From Brevundimonas sp. (GTDB taxonomy: Bacteria; Pseudomonadota; Alphaproteobacteria; Caulobacterales; Caulobacteraceae): a DNA stretch of 64,000 nt. The notes beneath the pieces are model-generated. The model had not been told where the DNA came from. It was given only the letters and a program-made list of their open reading frames with translations, and did no database searches. The DNA lies in contig NZ_JAIYCP010000015.1 of assembly GCF_027487935.1 (NCBI RefSeq), forward strand, positions 100,571-164,570. The letters run 5' to 3'. The stretch's first letter is position 1. Each line of letters begins with the position of its first letter. The position numbers and the translations under genes were made by a program. Below are positions 38,898-48,991 of the stretch, piece by piece.

Positions 38898-40373
38898 TTA
38901 AGACTCGTAGCTGTCGGCGACCATCCGGTCGAGCGTGCGGACGCCCCAGCCGACGGCGCCGTCGGGCACGGTCGGATTACGGCTGTCCTTGACCCAGGCA
39001 GTCGGGGCGATGTCGATATGAGCCCAGGGCACACCGTTGGTGAAGCGCTGCAGGAACAGGGCGGCGGTGATCGAGCCGCCGGCGCGGCCGTTGCCGGTGT
39101 TCTTCACATCAGCGATCGGCGTGTCGATATGGCGCTCGTAGAAGGCCGGGATCGGCATCCGCCAGGCGTTCTCGCCGACCTTGGGACCCGCGGCGAGGAA
39201 GTTGTTCGCCAGTTCGTCGGAGTTGGAGAACACCCCGGCGTATTCGAGCCCGAGCGCCACGATCATCGCGCCCGTCAGGGTGGCCAGATCGAGCATGAAT
39301 TTCGGCTTGAACCGCTCCTGGGTGTACCAGAGGCAGTCAGCCAGGACGAGGCGGCCCTCGGCGTCGGTGTTGAGGATCTCGACCGACTGACCCGACAGCG
39401 ACATGACGACATCGCCCGGACGCTGGGCATTTCCATCGGGCATGTTCTCGACCAGGCCGATGACGCCGATCGCATTGACCTTGGCCTTCCGGCCGGCCAG
39501 CGCGTGCATCAGGCCGACGACGGCGGCCGAGCCGCCCATGTCCCACTTCATCTCTTCCATGCCGTCGGCCGGCTTGATCGAGATGCCGCCGGTGTCGAAG
39601 GTCACGCCCTTGCCGACGAAGGCGATCGGCTGCTCGTCCTTCTGGCCGCCGTTCCACTTCATGATGACGACCTGACTGTCGCGCACACTCCCCTGGCCGA
39701 CGCCGAGCAAGGTGCGGAAGCCGAGCGTCTCGAGCTCCTTCTCGCCCAGGACCTCGACCTCGAGGCCGAGACTTTCGAGCGCCTTCACCCGCTTCGCATA
39801 TTCTTCGGGGTAGAGAACGTTGGCGGGTTCGGCGACGAGGTCACGCGCGAACTCGACCGCCGAAGCGACGGCGGCATGGGTGGCCCAGGCAGCCTCGGCC
39901 GCCTTCACATCGCCCGTGACGACCCGGATCGTCTCGATCGACGGCGTCTTCTCGGGCTTGAGCGTGGTGCGGTATTTCAGGAACCGGTAGCTGGCCAGAC
40001 GGGCCGCGAATGCCGCGCGGGCGGCCTGATCGGCCGAAAGGTGCGAGGCGTCGATGGTCAGGGTCTTCGCGCCCGACAGCTTGACGGCATGATAGGCAGC
40101 CCCCGCAGCGGCCTCGAGCGCCAGATCGTCGAATTTGGCGATGTCACCCGCACCACTGAGCAGGATGGTCGCGGCGTCGACACCCGCGGGCGCGGCGACG
40201 GTGAGGGTGCTGTTCGATGCGCCCGTAAAGCGGCTGGCGGTCATCGCCTTCGAAAGCGCGCCGGACGTTGCTGTGTCGAGCCGGGGGCCTTCGCCTGCGA
40301 GGGCCCGCCCCTCGTGGACCATGACAGCCAGAACCTCAGCGGCGTCCGCGGACGCGACGAACTCGATCTTCAT
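38898..40373 (-). CDS. pepA: Leucyl aminopeptidase PepA
   Basis: A 491-residue cytosolic aminopeptidase of family M17. The N-terminal macro-like domain is diverged; the C-terminal catalytic domain has the metal-binding FVGKGVTFDTGGISIKPA, MKWDMGGSAAV and NTDAEGRLVLAD with the catalytic Arg. It is divergent from lptF across 134 bp and co-transcribed with holC. Confidence 0.96.
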   Translation of the reverse strand: MKIEFVASADAAEVLAVMVHEGRALAGEGPRLDTATSGALSKAMTASRFTGASNSTLTVAAPAGVDAATILLSGAGDIAKFDDLALEAAAGAAYHAVKLSGAKTLTIDASHLSADQAARAAFAARLASYRFLKYRTTLKPEKTPSIETIRVVTGDVKAAEAAWATHAAVASAVEFARDLVAEPANVLYPEEYAKRVKALESLGLEVEVLGEKELETLGFRTLLGVGQGSVRDSQVVIMKWNGGQKDEQPIAFVGKGVTFDTGGISIKPADGMEEMKWDMGGSAAVVGLMHALAGRKAKVNAIGVIGLVENMPDGNAQRPGDVVMSLSGQSVEILNTDAEGRLVLADCLWYTQERFKPKFMLDLATLTGAMIVALGLEYAGVFSNSDELANNFLAAGPKVGENAWRMPIPAFYERHIDTPIADVKNTGNGRAGGSITAALFLQRFTNGVPWAHIDIAPTAWVKDSRNPTVPDGAVGWGVRTLDRMVADSYES

Positions 40374-40507
40374 TCACAACTCCCGCCGGGCGATACGCCC
40401 CGGCTCTGTATCGATGGTGCAAGTGCGCGCAGTTCCAACTACGCGTTCGGGTGTGTATTAGATGCTCTCCCTCCCCGCCGCCTGCAACCGGCGATTTCCT
40501 GCCGCAT

Positions 40508-41641
40508 ATGACCCTGATTCAAGGCTATCTTTTCCGGCAGATCGCACGTCCCGTCGTCGGCGCGTGCGCTGCCTTGGCCGCGATCGGCATTCTGAGCCAG
40601 AGCCTCGATCAGCTGGAAATCATTGTCGAGCGGGGCCAGAGCGTGTGGGTGATGGTCAAGCTGACCCTGCTGGCCGTGCCGCAGTTGCTGGCGGTCATCA
40701 TTCCGATCGGCCTGTTCGTGGGGGCCCTGATTGCGCTGACCCGTCTGCAGCGCGAGCAGGAACTGACGGCCGTCTTCGCTTCGGGTGTCACGCGGTGGTC
40801 GGCGATTCGCCCGGCCGTGTGGATCGCCCTGATTGCGGCCGTCCTCACCCTTGTCGTCACGACGGTCGGTCAGCCGTGGGCTCAACGGCAGGCGCGGGCC
40901 GAGGCCTTCGCCGTCCGGACCGACCTGGCGGCCCTGCTGGTTGAGGAGGGGCGGTTTGTCCAGGGACCGAATGGCCTGACCGTCTATGTCCAGCAGATCG
41001 AGCAGAACGGCCTGCTCAAGAACCTGTTTGTCTATCTGGAGGACGGAGACCGGGTTACGACCTGGGACGCGGCCGAGGCACGGTTCAGCCGCATCGACGG
41101 CCAGCCCTATCTCACGCTGCTGAACGGATCCTGGCAGCGTTATTCCTCGAGGGGGGTGCTCGAGTATATTTCGTTCGGCCGCAACGACGTGCCGCTGGCT
41201 CGATATACCGAGGTAACCGACAGGGTTCGTTACAAGCCGACCGACCTCTATCTGACCCAGTTGTTCAATCCGTCACCGCGTGACCTGGAGCAGGTCGGCC
41301 CGGCGGGCGAGCTGATGGCCGAGGGCCATCTGCGACTGTCCGCCCCCCTGTATGCCCTGATGGCCATGGCCATGGCGCTGACGGCCATCATGGGCGGGCC
41401 CTTCAGCCGCACCGGCTATGGCTTGCGAATCGCCAAAGCGGCAGGCGCGTTCCTGCTGGTGCGGGTCGCCGGCTACGGCATCGTTTCGGCCAGCGCCTGG
41501 AACAGCTGGCTGAACGTGTTCCAGTATCTGCTGCCGATCATGGCCACTGCGATCGCCCTGAGACTGCTGTTCCGCGCTCTGAAGCCACGGCCGCGAGCCG
41601 TCGGCGGGCTGTTCGGGCGTTTGAAAGGGCGTTTCGCATGA
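40508..41641 (+). CDS. lptF: LPS export ABC transporter permease LptF
   Basis: A 377-residue inner-membrane protein of the LptBFGC complex that extracts lipopolysaccharide and pushes it across the envelope. The start ATG at 40508 gives MTLIQGYLFRQIARPVVG. Three N-terminal membrane helices, a periplasmic beta-jellyroll domain (about 120-260) and three C-terminal helices follow the family plan. It overlaps lptG by 4 bp (ATGA). Confidence 0.95.
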   Translation: MTLIQGYLFRQIARPVVGACAALAAIGILSQSLDQLEIIVERGQSVWVMVKLTLLAVPQLLAVIIPIGLFVGALIALTRLQREQELTAVFASGVTRWSAIRPAVWIALIAAVLTLVVTTVGQPWAQRQARAEAFAVRTDLAALLVEEGRFVQGPNGLTVYVQQIEQNGLLKNLFVYLEDGDRVTTWDAAEARFSRIDGQPYLTLLNGSWQRYSSRGVLEYISFGRNDVPLARYTEVTDRVRYKPTDLYLTQLFNPSPRDLEQVGPAGELMAEGHLRLSAPLYALMAMAMALTAIMGGPFSRTGYGLRIAKAAGAFLLVRVAGYGIVSASAWNSWLNVFQYLLPIMATAIALRLLFRALKPRPRAVGGLFGRLKGRFA

Positions 41642-42768
41642 CCGGTCGTACCCTGCCGGTCCTGTCCTGGCTGAGGCTTGGCCAGATCGAACGCTATGTG
41701 CTGGTGCAGCAGGCCCGGTCGCTGGGGATCGCCCTGGGCGTCATCGCCGCGCTGATCATGCTGATCGACTTCGTCGAGATATCGCGGGGCGTCGGCTCGG
41801 ACGTCGATCTGTCGGGTGCCCGGATCTTCGGCCTGATGCTGCTGAAGTCGCCTCAGGTGATCATCCAGCTGCTGCCGTTCGTCTTCCTGTTCGGCACCCT
41901 CGCGGCCTTCGTCGGCCTGAACCGGCGAAGCGAACTGATCGCCATGCGGGCGGCAGGGGTTTCGGCCTGGCGATTCGTACTGCCGGCCGCAGGCGCTGCC
42001 CTGTTATTCGGCCTGGTCACCGTCACAGCCCTCGGACCCTTGGCCGCTTCGGCCGATGGCCTGTTCCAGCGCGAGCGGACGCGGCTGTCGGGTTCAGCGG
42101 CCGGCGTGGAAGCCCCCCCGACGGTCTGGATCCGCGAGGGCGACGATACGCGCCAGATGGTGATCCGTGCCGAGCGTCAGGACCGTTCCAACGCCCGGCT
42201 GCTGGACGTCACCTTCTTTATCTACACCAACGACGCCGAAGGGATGCGGACCTTCTCGGAGCGGATCGATGCGGACTCGGCGTCCCTGTCGAACGGAAGC
42301 TGGCGGCTGGTCAACGCCGTGGGCGCGGAGATCGGCCAGCGCGCCGTGCGCTATGCCACGCTGGATCTTCCTTCCAGCCTGGCCGATGAAGAGGCCTTCG
42401 AACGCTTTGCCCGACCGCAGGCGACCTCGTTCTGGTCCTTGCCGGCCCAGATCGACCGGATCGAGGCTGCGGGCTTCTCCTCGACCGCCTATCGCCTGCG
42501 GCTGCAGCAACTGCTGGCGACGCCGTTGATGTTTGCAGCCATGTCGATTCTGGCCGCAGCTTTTTCCCTGCGCCTGATGCGCCTCGGCGATCTGGCGCGG
42601 ATGAGCGTGGCGGCCGTGGTGCTGGGATTCGCCTTCTTCTTCGTCAACCAGGCGGCGTCCGCCTTCGGCTCGGCGGAAGTGATCCCGCCCTGGCTGGCGG
42701 CGTGGCTACCGCCCTTGCTGACGGCGCTCGCCGCCTTCACCTTGCTGTTCTATACCGAAGACGGCTAA
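41638..42768 (+). CDS. lptG: LPS export ABC transporter permease LptG
   Basis: A 376-residue partner of LptF with the same six-helix plus jellyroll layout. The N-terminal cytoplasmic helix (about 12-25) is followed by helices at about 28-50, 65-85 and 100-125; the C-terminal helices are at about 295-375. Family blocks: LIDFVEISRG, LKSPQVIIQLLPFVFLFGTL, RRSELIAMRAAGVSAW. lptD follows after 46 bp. Confidence 0.95.
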   Translation: MTGRTLPVLSWLRLGQIERYVLVQQARSLGIALGVIAALIMLIDFVEISRGVGSDVDLSGARIFGLMLLKSPQVIIQLLPFVFLFGTLAAFVGLNRRSELIAMRAAGVSAWRFVLPAAGAALLFGLVTVTALGPLAASADGLFQRERTRLSGSAAGVEAPPTVWIREGDDTRQMVIRAERQDRSNARLLDVTFFIYTNDAEGMRTFSERIDADSASLSNGSWRLVNAVGAEIGQRAVRYATLDLPSSLADEEAFERFARPQATSFWSLPAQIDRIEAAGFSSTAYRLRLQQLLATPLMFAAMSILAAAFSLRLMRLGDLARMSVAAVVLGFAFFFVNQAASAFGSAEVIPPWLAAWLPPLLTALAAFTLLFYTEDG

Positions 42769-42814
42769 TCGGTCCGGCAAGCCCCCCGGCTGGCCGGATC
42801 CGAGGCCCTTCAGA

Positions 42815-45256
42815 GTGATTTCCTGTATGCAGCGTGTCCGCCGCGCGCCCGATTTGGGAGCCTTGCGCTACCGGCTTCTGTCCGGTGTGGCTGCCGTTGC
42901 ATGGACCTGCCTGGCCGGAAGCGCCCTAGCGCAGGTGGCCCCGGCCGCCGGCGGCACGACCGGGGTCGGCGCTGACGGACTGACCCCGGACGCCGTCTAT
43001 ATCGAGGCGGACTCCACCGTCCGCAACGGCGATGTCATCACCGCTGACAGCGCCGGTGCCGACCGCGTTCTGGCCCGGTTCCGTAACGCGACCCTGCGGG
43101 CCGGGACTGTCAGTTATGATCTGGGACTGGGGATCGCCTCTGCGAACCGGCAGGTTGAGTTCAGCGACCCCGCAGGCAATGTCGTTTTCGCCAGCCATCT
43201 CGAGCTTGATGCCGATCTGAAGGCCGGGGCGGCCGTGGATTTTGCCACCCGCTTCAGCAACGGCGCGAGCCTGATGGCGGCAACGGCGGTGCGCCGCAGT
43301 GAGAACGTCAACCAGCTCAACTACGCCCTCTTCACGCCCTGCCCCATCTGCGATGCCGAGGGGAACCCGAAGGTGCCCAGCATCGCGATCCAGGCGGAAA
43401 CGGTGGTCCAGGACGAGGATCTGCGGGCCGTCCTGTACCGCAACGCCGTGTTCCAGGTCGGCGGGGTGCCGGTCTTCTACCTGCCGGCCTTCGCCCATCC
43501 TGATCCGACCGTCGAACGGGCCTCCGGCTTTCTCGTGCCGACCCCGAGCTATGACGAAGGCCGGGGCGTGAGCCTGGAGATCCCTTATCTACGGGTCATT
43601 TCGCCCTCCGAGGACTGGCTGTTCAGCCCACAGTTCAACACCGATGTCGCGCCCCTGATGAACCTGCAATGGCGTCGCCGGTTCGTGGACGGAACGGTCG
43701 TGGCCCGCGGCGGCTATACCTACGATCGCAGCTTCGGGGATTTCGACCTCGACAACGACGGCGATGCGGAGAGCAACGTCAAATACGGCGACCGAACCAG
43801 CCGGAGCTATTTTCTGGGCCACGGCCGTTTCGATCCGCAGGGCCCCTGGCGCTGGGGTTTCACGATCGAGCGCGTATCGGACAAGACCCTGTTCGACCGA
43901 TATGACATCCGTGATCCCTATCAGGACAACGGACTCTATTATGGGGATCAGCGGCGGCTGATCAGCCAGTTGTATGCCGAAAGGCAAACCGCGCGGTCTT
44001 ACCTCTCGGTTGCGGCCTTCGGCCTGCAGAGTCTGCGCGTGACCCGGTTCGATGCCGTCACGCCGGCACTGAACGAGTTTGAGGCTGACGGAGCCCTGCC
44101 GGTGGTGGGGCCCCTGGTCGAGGCCCGCTGGGAGCCGGCGGGACCGGTGCTCGGAGGACGGCTTCGGCTGCGGGGATCGGCTGTCGCACTGTTTCGCGGC
44201 GACTATGTCGGTGGCCCGGTGTTGCGTCCGGCGATCATCCCTGCGGTCGCGTCAGCCGGCCTGCCCGGGGTCGACAGCCGACGGATCTCGGGCCAGGCCG
44301 AATGGCGACGGACCCTGATTTCTCCGCTCGGGGTGCGCTGGGAGCCCTTCGCGGACGTTCGCGCCGACCTCTATTCCGTTGAAGACCTGCCACCCTTGCC
44401 CGGCGTGGAGGAAGGCATCATCTCCCGCGGCCGGGCCATGGCGGGCCTGGACATCAACTACCCCCTGTTTCGTCGCATGGGCCCCGAGGCCGATCTGATC
44501 CTCGAACCCATGTTGCAGCTGTCCGCGTCGACCGCCTCGGACCTCGACCCACGCATTCCGGTCGAGGACAGCCAGACCCTTGAGCTGGACGAGAGTTCAC
44601 TGTTCCGGACCGACCGCTTTCCGGGCTACGACCAGTATGAGGGCGGGTTCCGCGTGTCGCTCGGCACGCGCGCCACCCTGCGCTGGGCCGGAGGGCGACA
44701 GGCCAGCCTGTTCATCGGCCGCAGCTATCGCTCGCAGGCGGAGCCCGCCTTCCTGACGCCCGCACCCGATATGCCCGGACGGCTCTATGATCCGACGGGC
44801 CTGGCGTCCCGGACGTCTGACTGGGTCGTGCAGGGCAGTTTCTCCCCATCGGACCGCATCCGCGGCTGGGGTCACGCCACGCTCGACGATTCGGGTGAGG
44901 TCCGGCGAGCAGAGACGGCGCTTGACGGGCGCTGGGGCCGCCGCAACCTGGCGACCGTAAGCTACATCATCGACCGTTCGAACCCTGTGGCCGGACCGCT
45001 GAACCGGAACTACGAATTCGTGCAGTTTTCGGGTCAGCAGTTCGTCTATGGCAATTGGGGCGTGACGGTATCCGGGATCGCCGATCTGGAGCGGGACATC
45101 ATCACCCGATCGGAAGTCGCCCTGTTGTTCGATGACGACTGCTTCCGGTTCGAGATCGGCTTCCGGCGCGACAACACCCGCGTCCGCCCGACCGGACCGT
45201 CGGAAGGCGTCTTTGTGCGCCTAAACCTCGCCACTTTCGGCGGTACAGGGTATTGA
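42815..45256 (+). CDS. lptD: LPS-assembly protein LptD
   Basis: An 813-residue outer-membrane protein that inserts lipopolysaccharide into the outer leaflet with LptE. A signal peptide ends near SALAQ (about 40). An LptA-like N-terminal domain (about 60-175, ITADSAGADRVLARFRNATL) is followed by the large beta barrel. Cys residues are in TPCPICDAEG and near the C-terminus (DDDCFRFEIGF), so disulfides are possible as in E. coli LptD. The start is GTG 42815 (GAGG 9 bp upstream) or ATG 42827; both leave a signal peptide. Confidence 0.94.
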   Translation: MISCMQRVRRAPDLGALRYRLLSGVAAVAWTCLAGSALAQVAPAAGGTTGVGADGLTPDAVYIEADSTVRNGDVITADSAGADRVLARFRNATLRAGTVSYDLGLGIASANRQVEFSDPAGNVVFASHLELDADLKAGAAVDFATRFSNGASLMAATAVRRSENVNQLNYALFTPCPICDAEGNPKVPSIAIQAETVVQDEDLRAVLYRNAVFQVGGVPVFYLPAFAHPDPTVERASGFLVPTPSYDEGRGVSLEIPYLRVISPSEDWLFSPQFNTDVAPLMNLQWRRRFVDGTVVARGGYTYDRSFGDFDLDNDGDAESNVKYGDRTSRSYFLGHGRFDPQGPWRWGFTIERVSDKTLFDRYDIRDPYQDNGLYYGDQRRLISQLYAERQTARSYLSVAAFGLQSLRVTRFDAVTPALNEFEADGALPVVGPLVEARWEPAGPVLGGRLRLRGSAVALFRGDYVGGPVLRPAIIPAVASAGLPGVDSRRISGQAEWRRTLISPLGVRWEPFADVRADLYSVEDLPPLPGVEEGIISRGRAMAGLDINYPLFRRMGPEADLILEPMLQLSASTASDLDPRIPVEDSQTLELDESSLFRTDRFPGYDQYEGGFRVSLGTRATLRWAGGRQASLFIGRSYRSQAEPAFLTPAPDMPGRLYDPTGLASRTSDWVVQGSFSPSDRIRGWGHATLDDSGEVRRAETALDGRWGRRNLATVSYIIDRSNPVAGPLNRNYEFVQFSGQQFVYGNWGVTVSGIADLERDIITRSEVALLFDDDCFRFEIGFRRDNTRVRPTGPSEGVFVRLNLATFGGTGY

Positions 45257-45355
45257 CGCAGCGACGGGCGCTGACGGCCGTGCGCCCCAGGGGCGCGCGG
45301 TTCGAAAATTCGGCAAAAAAGCCGGACCAGCGCCGCTTGAGGAACCAGGACTGAC

Positions 45356-46693
45356 ATGGGTTTGCAGCGTTACATGACGGGCGTGGCGATCGCCGCCCTC
45401 CTGGCCGGTTCAGCCATGGCGCAGACCGCGCCACCGGCCCAGCCGGCCGCCGCGGGTAATCTGAATCCGGCGGCTGAGGCCGCGCCGGTCCCACCGCCGG
45501 CCGCACCGGCCTTCCAACTATCCGATGGCATCCTGGCCACGGTCAACGACAGCGTCATCACCGGCTTCGACCTGAGGCAGCGGATGCTGCTGTTGATCGC
45601 CATGACCCAGGTCCAGCCGACGCCGGAGAATATCCCCGCCATCCAGCAGCAGGCCCTGAATGCCCTGATTGATGAGCGGCTGCAGGCGCAGGAACTGACC
45701 AAATATGAGGACCTCGTCGTCGACGACGAACAGGTCCAGGCCGAGATCACGGCCATGGCGCAGGAAGTGGGTGCCACGCCCACCGCCTATGTTGAATTCC
45801 TTGCCCAGGGTGGCATTCGCCCCAGCACCCTGCGCGAGCAGCTGCGGACCCAGCTCGGCTGGTCCCAACTGGTCGGCGGCCGGTTCCAGAGCCGCGCGCG
45901 CGTGAGCCGCGCCGCCGTGGCAGCGGCCATGCGGCAGGTGGCCGAGGCTGCCACCAAGAAACAGTATCTGATCGGCGAGATCTATATCGAGTCCGCCCGT
46001 GTTGGAGGCCAACAGGCCGCGCTGAACGGTGCCAACCAGCTGGTTCAGCAGATGGTGCAGGGCGCGCCCTTCCAGGCCGTGGCCCAGCAGTTCTCTGCCG
46101 CACCTTCGGCTACACGTGGGGGCGATGCGGGTTGGGTCGTTGAAGGTACGATGCAGCCTGCCCTGCAGCAGGCGCTGGACCAGCTTGCTGTGGGCCAGCT
46201 GTCCCGCCCCATCCCGGTCGAGGGCGGCGTTTACATCGTCTATATGCGCGACAAGCGGGACGGGGCGTCGGCCAGTCTGGTGCAGATCAAGCAGGTCATG
46301 GTCGAGCTGCCGGACACGGCCACCGAAACCGAGGTCGCCGCAGCGACCCAGCGACTTGAGACCCTGCGGCCGCAGCTGACCTGCGACACCATGCTGGCCC
46401 GGGCGACATCCGAGCAGGGGCTGTTGGGCGCAGATCTGGGTGAGGCCGATGTGCAGAACCTCGCCCCGCAGTTCCAGCAGGTCGCCCGATCCGCTGAAGT
46501 CGGGTCTGTCAGCACGCCGGTACGCACCCCGCTGGGCGTCCACCTGCTGGGCGTCTGTGGTCGCCGGGTCGGCGGGGCGGAAGCGCCCAACCCTCAGGAA
46601 GTCGAGAACAGCCTGTTCCGTCAGAACCTCGCCACGCTTGGCCGCCGCTATATGCGCGACCTGCGGGAGGACGCCCTGATCGAGATGAAATGA
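45356..46693 (+). CDS. Periplasmic chaperone/peptidyl-prolyl isomerase, SurA-like
   Basis: A 445-residue exported protein with signal peptide MGLQRYMTGVAIAALLAGSA (cleavage near AMAQ). The SurA N-terminal helical domain (about 55-200) has LATVNDSVITGFDLRQRMLL and ALNALIDERLQAQEL. Parvulin-like domains follow (about 205-310, GGDAGWVVEGTM, LAVGQLSRPIPVEGGVYIV; and about 310-420). SurA escorts outer-membrane barrels such as LptD, its upstream neighbour. The stop overlaps the pdxA start as ATGA. A PpiD-type assignment is less likely because there is no membrane anchor. Confidence 0.9.
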   Translation: MGLQRYMTGVAIAALLAGSAMAQTAPPAQPAAAGNLNPAAEAAPVPPPAAPAFQLSDGILATVNDSVITGFDLRQRMLLLIAMTQVQPTPENIPAIQQQALNALIDERLQAQELTKYEDLVVDDEQVQAEITAMAQEVGATPTAYVEFLAQGGIRPSTLREQLRTQLGWSQLVGGRFQSRARVSRAAVAAAMRQVAEAATKKQYLIGEIYIESARVGGQQAALNGANQLVQQMVQGAPFQAVAQQFSAAPSATRGGDAGWVVEGTMQPALQQALDQLAVGQLSRPIPVEGGVYIVYMRDKRDGASASLVQIKQVMVELPDTATETEVAAATQRLETLRPQLTCDTMLARATSEQGLLGADLGEADVQNLAPQFQQVARSAEVGSVSTPVRTPLGVHLLGVCGRRVGGAEAPNPQEVENSLFRQNLATLGRRYMRDLREDALIEMK

Positions 46694-47694
46694 TGAGCGC
46701 CGGCCCGGCGCCGCTGGCCCTTTCCATGGGTGATCCGGCAGGCGTGGGGCCGGAAGTCATCGCAAAAGCCTGGGCGGCGCTGAAGCTCGAAGGGCCGTCC
46801 TTCGTCGTCATCGGCGACGCCGCCTTGCTGCGACTGCAGGGCCAGCCGGTCGAACCGGTCCTTTCCGCCGCTGACGCTACGGATGTGTTCCGCCGGGCCA
46901 TTCCCGTCCTCGACCACCCCCTGCCCGCATCCGTCATTCCCGGCCGTCCCGAACCGGTCAACGCCGGGGCCGTGGCCGACTGGATCGAACAGGCTGTCAA
47001 TCTGGCCCTGTCGGGTGAAGCCTCGGGGGTCGTCACCGCCCCGATCGCCAAGGCCCCGCTCTACGCCGCGGGCTTCCGCTTCCCCGGCCATACGGAATTC
47101 ATCGCCGAACTGACGGCTGACGTCCCGTTCAGCGGAACCCGCGGGCCAGTGATGATGCTGACCGCCAGGGACCTGCGCGCCTGTCTGGTGACCATCCATA
47201 CGCCCCTGTCCGAGGTCCCGGAACTGGTCACGGCTGAGCGGGTCTGCCGCACCGCCCGCGTCGTGCATGAGTCGATGAAGCGCGATTTCGGCATCGCCGC
47301 GCCGCGGCTTGCCCTTGCGGCGCTCAACCCGCACGCTGGCGAGAGCGGTTCGATCGGGCTCGAGGAAATCGAGGTCCTGATACCGGCGGCAGCCGCCCTG
47401 CGCGCTGAAGGGATCGACATCAGTGACCCCCGGCCGGCCGACACCCTGTTCCACGACGAGGCCCGCGCGACCTATAACGCCGTCCTGTGCCTGTATCACG
47501 ACCAGGCCCTGATACCGGTCAAGACGCTGGACTTCTGGGGCGGGGTCAACACGACCCTGGGGCTGCCGGTGATCCGCACCTCACCCGACCACGGCACCGG
47601 CTTCGATATTGCCGGCAAGGGGGTGGCGCGGGCCGACAGCCTGATCGCTGCGGTGCGGCTTGCGGGGGAGATGGCGGCGGCGAGGCGTGGTTAG
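46690..47694 (+). CDS. pdxA: 4-hydroxythreonine-4-phosphate dehydrogenase PdxA
   Basis: A 334-residue enzyme of pyridoxal 5'-phosphate synthesis. Motifs: LSMGDPAGVGPEVI, PIAKAPLYAAGFRFPGHTEF (metal His), LALAALNPHAGE, LYHDQALIPVKTLDF, and SPDHGTGFDIAGKG. Its TAG stop at 47692-47694 is part of the first heptamer unit of a family E repeat, so the repeat arrival may have changed the C-terminus (MAAARRG). Confidence 0.95.
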   Translation: MMSAGPAPLALSMGDPAGVGPEVIAKAWAALKLEGPSFVVIGDAALLRLQGQPVEPVLSAADATDVFRRAIPVLDHPLPASVIPGRPEPVNAGAVADWIEQAVNLALSGEASGVVTAPIAKAPLYAAGFRFPGHTEFIAELTADVPFSGTRGPVMMLTARDLRACLVTIHTPLSEVPELVTAERVCRTARVVHESMKRDFGIAAPRLALAALNPHAGESGSIGLEEIEVLIPAAAALRAEGIDISDPRPADTLFHDEARATYNAVLCLYHDQALIPVKTLDFWGGVNTTLGLPVIRTSPDHGTGFDIAGKGVARADSLIAAVRLAGEMAAARRG

Positions 47695-47813
47695 TGGTTG
47701 GTGGTTAGTGGTTAGTGGCTGGCGGACGCCGGGGCCATGGCACGGTCCGCGCCGCCCTTCCGCAAGCGTCGAGGCCGCAATCACTAACCACTAACCACTA
47801 ACCACTAACCACT
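47687..47813. repeat. Family E inverted heptamer repeat, copy 2
   Basis: The left arm holds five 7-bp units GTTAGTG (47690-47724, two variants). The right arm holds four units of the complement CACTAAC (47782-47809) plus CACT. The loop carries the core GCGCCGCCCTTCCGCA (47749-47764), identical to copy 1 at 2531-2546. The pdxA stop codon lies in the first unit; rsmA starts 21 bp beyond the element. Confidence 0.88.
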
Positions 47814-47834
47814 TCTACCGGCTATGACACACCG

Positions 47835-48716
47835 GTGAACCCCACCGACCTCCCCTCCCTTCGCGAAACGCTCGACGCCCACGGCCTGCTGGCGAAGAAG
47901 AGCTTTGGCCAGCATTTCCTGCTGGATCTGAACATCACCCGGAAGATCGTCCGGCTGGCGGGGCCGTTCGAGGGTCGGGCCGTGATCGAGGTCGGCCCCG
48001 GTCCCGGCGGACTGACGCGCGCCCTGCTGGAGAGCGATGCGGGCCGGGTGGTGCTGGTCGAGAAGGACCCGCGCTTCCTGCCCCTGCTGGCGGAACTGGA
48101 CGATGGAACCGGGCGACTGGTCACCGTCGAGGCCGACGCTCTCAAGGTCCGCGAGGTCGAGCTGGTCGAAGGACCGGCGCATGTGGTGTCCAACCTGCCC
48201 TACAATGTCGGCACGCCCCTGCTGATCAAATGGCTGACCGGGCCCTGGACCCCGCACGCCCTGACCCTGATGTTCCAGAAAGAGGTGGCCGAGCGGATCG
48301 TCGCCGCGCCCGGAGACGATGCCTATGGGCGGCTCGCGGTCATTGCGCAGGCGGTTTGCGAGACCCGGCTGGTCATGCACCTGCCCGCCGCCGCCTTCAC
48401 CCCGCCGCCCAAGGTCGCCAGCGCCGTGGTCCATCTGGTTCCGCGTGAGGATCGACCGGAACGGGCCCTGTTGACCGCCCTGGAACGGGTCACGGCAGCG
48501 GCCTTCGGTCAGCGTAGGAAGATGCTGCGGTCCAGCCTGAAGACGCTGGGCGGCGCGGACCTTTGCGAAGCGGCCGGGCTGGAGCCCGATGTCCGGGCAG
48601 AGGTCGTCGATGGCGCCGGCTTCCTGCGGCTCGCACGCGCGGTTCTCGGCCAACCCCTTGAGCCGCCCGGGTCAGACGGGGACGGGGTCACCCTCATGCG
48701 GCGCAAGCGGACCTGA
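47835..48716 (+). CDS. rsmA: 16S rRNA dimethyladenosine transferase RsmA (KsgA)
   Basis: A 293-residue methyltransferase that dimethylates two adjacent adenosines near the 3' end of 16S rRNA. Motifs: KKSFGQHFLLDLNI, the SAM-binding IEVGPGPGGLTRALL, and the catalytic SNLPYNVGTPLL. It starts at GTG 47835. It ends the lptF-lptG-lptD-surA-pdxA-rsmA series, an order found across proteobacteria. Confidence 0.96.
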   Translation: MNPTDLPSLRETLDAHGLLAKKSFGQHFLLDLNITRKIVRLAGPFEGRAVIEVGPGPGGLTRALLESDAGRVVLVEKDPRFLPLLAELDDGTGRLVTVEADALKVREVELVEGPAHVVSNLPYNVGTPLLIKWLTGPWTPHALTLMFQKEVAERIVAAPGDDAYGRLAVIAQAVCETRLVMHLPAAAFTPPPKVASAVVHLVPREDRPERALLTALERVTAAAFGQRRKMLRSSLKTLGGADLCEAAGLEPDVRAEVVDGAGFLRLARAVLGQPLEPPGSDGDGVTLMRRKRT

Positions 48717-48740
48717 GCCGGCGGCAGTCGTTTGCTGTCT

Positions 48741-48759
48741 CCCTCTCCGAGCGAGAGGG
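48741..48759 (+). terminator. Stem-loop downstream of rsmA
   Basis: CCCTCTCCGAGCGAGAGGG forms a 7-bp stem with a 5-base loop, 24 bp after the rsmA stop. There is no U-tract. The sequence resembles a family D arm, so it may be a solo repeat arm. The following stretch to 48991 shows no gene. Confidence 0.45.
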
Positions 48760-48991
48760 AACGGTGTGAGATGTCGGTCGCGGTACAGGCTCCAGACCAA
48801 GACAAACCGCCCAGGACAACCTCGACATCCCGCCCTCGACTTCCGCGACATAGGATACACCCTAGACAATTGCTGGCCTTTCGGTGGCGGCCACCACAAT
48901 TCCGAGCGCTAACCGCCTGATCGAACACGGCTTTCGTCCAGCTCCAGCGTCCCAAACCCGCCTCAGGAAGCGGCGGAGCGATCCTGTCGGG

